Source: Hymenobacter aquaticus
Lineage (GTDB): Bacteria > Bacteroidota > Bacteroidia > Cytophagales > Hymenobacteraceae
DNA: 64,000 nt
Assembly (NCBI RefSeq): GCF_004765605.1
Contig: NZ_SRLC01000001.1
Span: forward strand, 248,001 to 312,000
Direction of reading: 5' to 3'
Each line of letters begins with the position of its first letter. Position 1 is the stretch's first letter. The notes beneath the pieces were generated by a model. The model saw only the letters and a list, made by a program, of their open reading frames with translations, was not told where the DNA came from and did no database searches. The position numbers and the translations under genes are program-made. Shown piece after piece: positions 61,336 through 64,000 of this stretch.

Positions 61336-62160
61336 TCAGGCGGAAGTGGGCAGCACCAGCACGGGTACCTTGCTGCGGCGCAGCACCTGGGCCGTGACGC
61401 TGCGGTGAAACAAGCGCCCGAGCACGGAGTGGGGCCGGGCCAGCAGCACGATCAGCTGGGCCTGCAACTCGGTGGCCGCGTGCAGAATTCCGTCGGCGGG
61501 CGCTTCGTCGCACACTTCGTAGAGGCTATTGCCCGTGAGCGGGCCAAACAGCCCGGTGCGCTGCACCGAGGCCAGGGCCACGTCGGCGCGGCTGGGGCCG
61601 GCGTGGGGCGCTACGTGCACCACCGTCGTCGTGGCGTGGCACTGTTCCAGCAGCGGGGCCAGGGTTAGCGCGGGGGTGGTCAGCCAGAAGGGCTGCTCAT
61701 CGGCGGCCACCACCAGGCGTTGCGGCAGCGCGGGGTCGGTCCAGGTTTCGGGCACCAGCAGCAGCGGGTAGTGGGCAGCCCGCAGCACCGGCGCGGCCTG
61801 GTGACGAATCAGCCGGTCGAGCAGCGTGTCTTCCTTGTCCCGGCCCAGCACCAGCAGCAGCGGGTGGTGGCGCTCAATGACCTCGGCCACCGTGGCGCCC
61901 AGCGTTTCCACCGACAGCTCGGCCTCGGCCGGAACCGGGAGCTGGCGCACGCGCTGGATCATGTCGGCCAGCATTTCCTGGCGGCTGGCAATCACCAGCG
62001 GCACCGTAACCATCGCCGCTTCGGGTTCGAGCAGCGGGTCCTGGTAGACGTGCACCAGCACCAGGCGGCCGCCGAGCTGCCGGGCCAGGTGAGTGGTGTA
62101 GGTCAGGGCCGTTTCGGCGGCGGCCGTGAAATCGGTGAACACGACAAAGCAGGGTTGCAT
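61336..62160 (-). CDS. Universal stress protein, two UspA domains (second locus)
   Basis: 274 residues from ATG 62160, which starts at MQPCFVVFTDFTAAAETAL like the other Usp gene. The C-terminal domain retains LGRLFHRSVTAQVLRRSKVP, closer to the canonical ATP-binding end than its paralog at 56562. It is the last gene of the minus-strand stress cluster and should act in the cytoplasm in stress survival. Confidence 0.88.
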   Translation of the reverse strand: MQPCFVVFTDFTAAAETALTYTTHLARQLGGRLVLVHVYQDPLLEPEAAMVTVPLVIASRQEMLADMIQRVRQLPVPAEAELSVETLGATVAEVIERHHPLLLVLGRDKEDTLLDRLIRHQAAPVLRAAHYPLLLVPETWTDPALPQRLVVAADEQPFWLTTPALTLAPLLEQCHATTTVVHVAPHAGPSRADVALASVQRTGLFGPLTGNSLYEVCDEAPADGILHAATELQAQLIVLLARPHSVLGRLFHRSVTAQVLRRSKVPVLVLPTSA

Positions 62161-62226
62161 ACGCGTCGGGAGGATGATGCCGGCTTGGCACCGGCGGTGA
62201 GAGAAAGCCACTTGTGGCCGGGGAAG

Positions 62227-62940
62227 CTATTTGCCCAGCGGCAGCAGGTAGCCCACTTGCAGCAGAAAGGCGTCGTTGAAGGCTTTCAGGTCGTTGTCCG
62301 TGTCTTTGCTGTCAATCAGCGAGTTGAAGCCCCGGTTGTAGCGCAGGCTCAGGCTCAGGCCGCCCGGGGTTTGGTAGCCGATGCCGGCCACGCCCCCGAG
62401 GTCGGCGCTGGCCAGATCCGACTTCCCGTCGCCGGTGCTGTCTTCCACCTTGTCCTTGTCGCCGTTGGCGTATTTGGTGGTGGTCTGGGTTTCGGAGCTG
62501 GCCCGCACCAGGTAGCCAAACTGCGGCCCCAGTTCGAAAAACAGGCCGCCGGCATACACCCGGGCCAGCACCGGCACGTCGAGGTAGGTCAGCACCCGGG
62601 TTTGCTCAAAGGAATACTTCGAAACGCCGGCGGGCAGGCCGCTTTTCTGGTCCACGTCGATGGTGTAGCCCCGGCGGTTGAGCAGCACTTCGGGCTGCAC
62701 GCAGAAGGAACCGTCGCTGGAAACCGGGATTTGCACCGAGAGGCCGACATTGAAGCCAAGGTAGCGCTTGTCCAGGGCCGCGTCGTAGTTGGGCCCGGTG
62801 ATTCTTTGCACGTCGTCGCCGACTAGGTTGGCGTAGGTGCCGCCGGCTTTCACGCCGATGCGCACGCCGCCCGGGCTTTGGGCAAGCGCCGGAGCCGCGG
62901 CCAGGCAAAGAGGCAGGAGCAGAGGTAAGAGCTTTTTCAT
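62227..62940 (-). CDS. PorT-family outer-membrane beta-barrel protein
   Basis: 237 residues. The signal peptide (KKLLPLLLPLCLAAAPALAQ) is followed by beta-strand alternation and typical segments of the outer-membrane beta-barrel (OMP_b-brl_2) family: RIGVKAGGTYANLVG, FNVGLSVQIPVSSDGSFCVQ, LDVPVLARVYAGGLFFELGP and LRYNRGFNSLID, ending LLQVGYLLPLGK. A porin-like or structural role in the outer membrane is inferred. A pair of strong hairpins lies upstream. Confidence 0.85.
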   Translation of the reverse strand: MKKLLPLLLPLCLAAAPALAQSPGGVRIGVKAGGTYANLVGDDVQRITGPNYDAALDKRYLGFNVGLSVQIPVSSDGSFCVQPEVLLNRRGYTIDVDQKSGLPAGVSKYSFEQTRVLTYLDVPVLARVYAGGLFFELGPQFGYLVRASSETQTTTKYANGDKDKVEDSTGDGKSDLASADLGGVAGIGYQTPGGLSLSLRYNRGFNSLIDSKDTDNDLKAFNDAFLLQVGYLLPLGK

Positions 62941-63010
62941 AGCTGGGAAAGAGAAAGGAAAAGGAGAGCGGAATAATAGGGCGTGGGCTGTCGGCCGGAG
63001 CCGCGGCGGT

Positions 63011-63038
63011 GGGGCCGCCAACTGGCGTTGGCGGCCCC
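63011..63038. repeat. GC-rich perfect hairpin upstream of the PorT-family gene
   Basis: A 12-bp perfect stem (GGGGCCGCCAAC / GTTGGCGGCCCC) with a 4-nt loop TGGC lies about 70 bp before the start of the gene on the minus strand. No T run follows, so it is more likely an mRNA structure or a processing site than a classical terminator. Confidence 0.75.
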
Positions 63039-63066
63039 GGGGCGGGCGTAGCGTCGGCGGGCCGGT

Positions 63067-63090
63067 CGGGTGGCACGGGCGTGCTACCCG
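63067..63090. repeat. Second GC-rich hairpin in the same leader
   Basis: CGGGTGGCAC pairs with GTGCTACCCG over 10 bp (one G-T wobble) around GGGC. It lies just after the stop of the broken Hsp20 gene on the minus strand. Confidence 0.65.
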
Positions 63091-63106
63091 CCCGGTCCGC
63101 CGGCGG

Positions 63107-63382
63107 CTAGTTGCTGCGCGGTCCGGCGTGGATGGGAATCTGGTGCTGGGTGGGCTGGTGGCCGTTTTTGGGCACGTGCACATGCAGCACGCCGTTGGCG
63201 AAAGACGCATCAATTTCGCCCGGGTCGGCGGCGTTGGGCAGCTGGAAGGAGCGCTGAAACGAGCCGTAGGAGCTCTACTGGCCCCGCGTGGCGACGGTGT
63301 CGTTGAAGAAGCGGTCCAGCAGGGTGCTAAAGCTGCCGGGCATCACGTCAAAAAACGGGTCCTGATACTTCTGGATAGCCAT
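63107..63382 (-). pseudogene. Small heat-shock protein (Hsp20), internally deleted and interrupted by a stop
   Basis: In one reading frame from ATG 63382, 35 codons (MAIQKYQDPFF, ending DRFFNDTVATRGQ) are followed by TAG at 63275-63277, then SSYGSFQRSFQLPNAADPGE, FANGVLHVHVPKNG and a terminal stop at 63107. The end matches the C-terminal part of Hsp20 proteins (YGSFxRSFxLP and GVLxxxxPK). The central alpha-crystallin strands, about 60 residues usually found between RFF..RGQ and the YGSFQRSF part, are missing. The frame is kept on both sides, so the lesion is an in-frame deletion whose junction creates the TAG, or a deletion plus point mutation. It cannot make a normal chaperone; a read-through product is possible but improbable. 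Confidence 0.82.
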
Positions 63383-63429
63383 GGCTTGAAAAGGGAAAAA
63401 GGTGAGAGAAAAGGGGATTGAAAGGCTGC

Positions 63430-63705
63430 TTACCGGTTGGCCAGCAAATGGTCGGGCCGGGTGGCTAAGTCGGCGGGGGGCGCCGGCTGGGGGGCCAGGG
63501 CCGCCGTGGGAGCCGGCGTCGGCGGGGTAGGGCGGCGCGCTGCTACCGGCCGGGGCCAGGTGCGCAGCCACTGCCGCACCGTGCGGCGCGTGGCCCGGCC
63601 CGAAGCCGGCGTCCACAGCACCAGGGCCAGCAGGCCGGCCACCGCGCCCAGGCCGAACGCGGGCAGCCACCGCCGCCGGATTCGCAAGGGAGAGAAGGTT
63701 TTCAT
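63430..63705 (-). CDS. Small YtxH-like membrane protein
   Basis: 91 residues. An N-terminal basic stretch is followed by one membrane helix with the YtxH-like motif FGLGAVAGLLALVLWTPASG, then RATRRTVRQW. The rest is Pro/Ala-rich and disordered (PTPPTPAPTAALAPQPAPP). YtxH proteins are stress-induced small membrane proteins of unknown function. It lies between the BON and Hsp20 genes. Confidence 0.7.
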   Translation of the reverse strand: MKTFSPLRIRRRWLPAFGLGAVAGLLALVLWTPASGRATRRTVRQWLRTWPRPVAARRPTPPTPAPTAALAPQPAPPADLATRPDHLLANR

Positions 63706-63775
63706 GGAGGAAAGGAATAGAGGCGTAGAGTGAGGCAGCGCAGGATAGCCCGGCGCTATTTGCCGGGGCCGGGGC

Positions 63776-64000
63776 CTACAGCGGCAGCTCGGTTTTGACG
63801 GCGAGGGAGTTGCTCACCCGCGTGGCCCCCGCGGCAAAGGCGCAGTGCACGGCCATCTGGCCCTGGTGCCACGACTCGACGGTGCCGTGCAGCGTGGCCC
63901 GGCCATTCTTAACCGTCACGCGCACGTCCTGGTCGTGCAAAAACGCATTCCAGGCCAGCTGGTGCGCAATGGTTTCGGCCACGGCCTCGTCGCTGCCCGC
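63776..64000 (-). CDS. BON-domain protein, N-terminus beyond the window
   Basis: The last 74 residues are seen and the frame is open to the window edge. The pattern ETIAHQLAWNAFLHDQDVRV, TVKNGRATLHGTVESWHQ, then AVHCAFAAGATRVSNSLAV is that of a BON domain (as in OsmY), a periplasmic lipid- or surface-binding module. Its stress-linked neighbours (YtxH, Hsp20, Usp) fit an osmotic or envelope stress response. Complete length is not known. Confidence 0.85.
   Translation of the reverse strand, partial: AGSDEAVAETIAHQLAWNAFLHDQDVRVTVKNGRATLHGTVESWHQGQMAVHCAFAAGATRVSNSLAVKTELPL

Overview
The window is a chromosomal segment of a high-GC Bacteroidota, most like Hymenobacter (Cytophagales, Hymenobacteraceae). 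The evidence is several type IX secretion system (T9SS) cargo or sortase-like proteins (C25 peptidases, a CHU_C-type giant adhesin, type A sorting domains), TAnnTTTG-like promoter elements that often sit a few bases from the start codon, long intergenic perfect palindromes, and a consistently GC-rich coding style. No rRNA or CRISPR array is present; there is one tRNA gene (Lys, TTT).

Layout. 1-7.2 kb: two tandem, partly near-identical PorU-like C25 cysteine peptidase genes, the first cut by the window edge. 7.2-24.1 kb: ordinary chromosome with a quinone oxidoreductase, an acyltransferase, fmt-folA, a NamZ-like exo-muramidase, an FtsX-type permease, a Tat-exported Gfo/Idh/MocA oxidoreductase, an M23 peptidase, a PaaE-like flavin/2Fe-2S reductase, an M3 oligopeptidase, a lipoprotein, thiL, and rlmD with two unknown downstream genes. 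Long inverted repeats lie just behind many stop codons here. 24.1-24.6 kb is a regulatory or repeat-rich gap with a threefold 22-bp operator-like array. 24.6-32.7 kb: two secreted multidomain surface proteins. 32.9-34.7 kb: an SDR oxidoreductase, a TPR/SH3-like membrane protein, and tRNA-Lys with a clear promoter and terminator.

34.8-51.7 kb is a defence island beginning with a decayed IS3-family element. It holds a Shango-type operon (TerB-domain protein, P-loop ATPase, Lhr-like helicase) on the minus strand, a complete type I Wadjet operon (jetABCD) diverging from it, and an McrBC restriction system. Together they should act against phage, plasmids and modified DNA. The Shango TerB protein appears membrane-anchored, the Shango and Wadjet promoters overlap in a roughly 120-bp gap, and McrB carries a conspicuously AT-rich insert; these are the most notable points.

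52-64 kb: a secreted repeat protein with a T9SS sorting tail, then a plus-strand run of PEP synthase, universal stress protein, an MlaE/MlaF/MlaD lipid-transport set and an AI-2E family permease. A minus-strand stress cluster follows: a second universal stress protein, a beta-barrel outer-membrane protein, an Hsp20 gene broken by an internal deletion and in-frame stop, a YtxH-like protein, and a BON-domain protein cut by the window edge.
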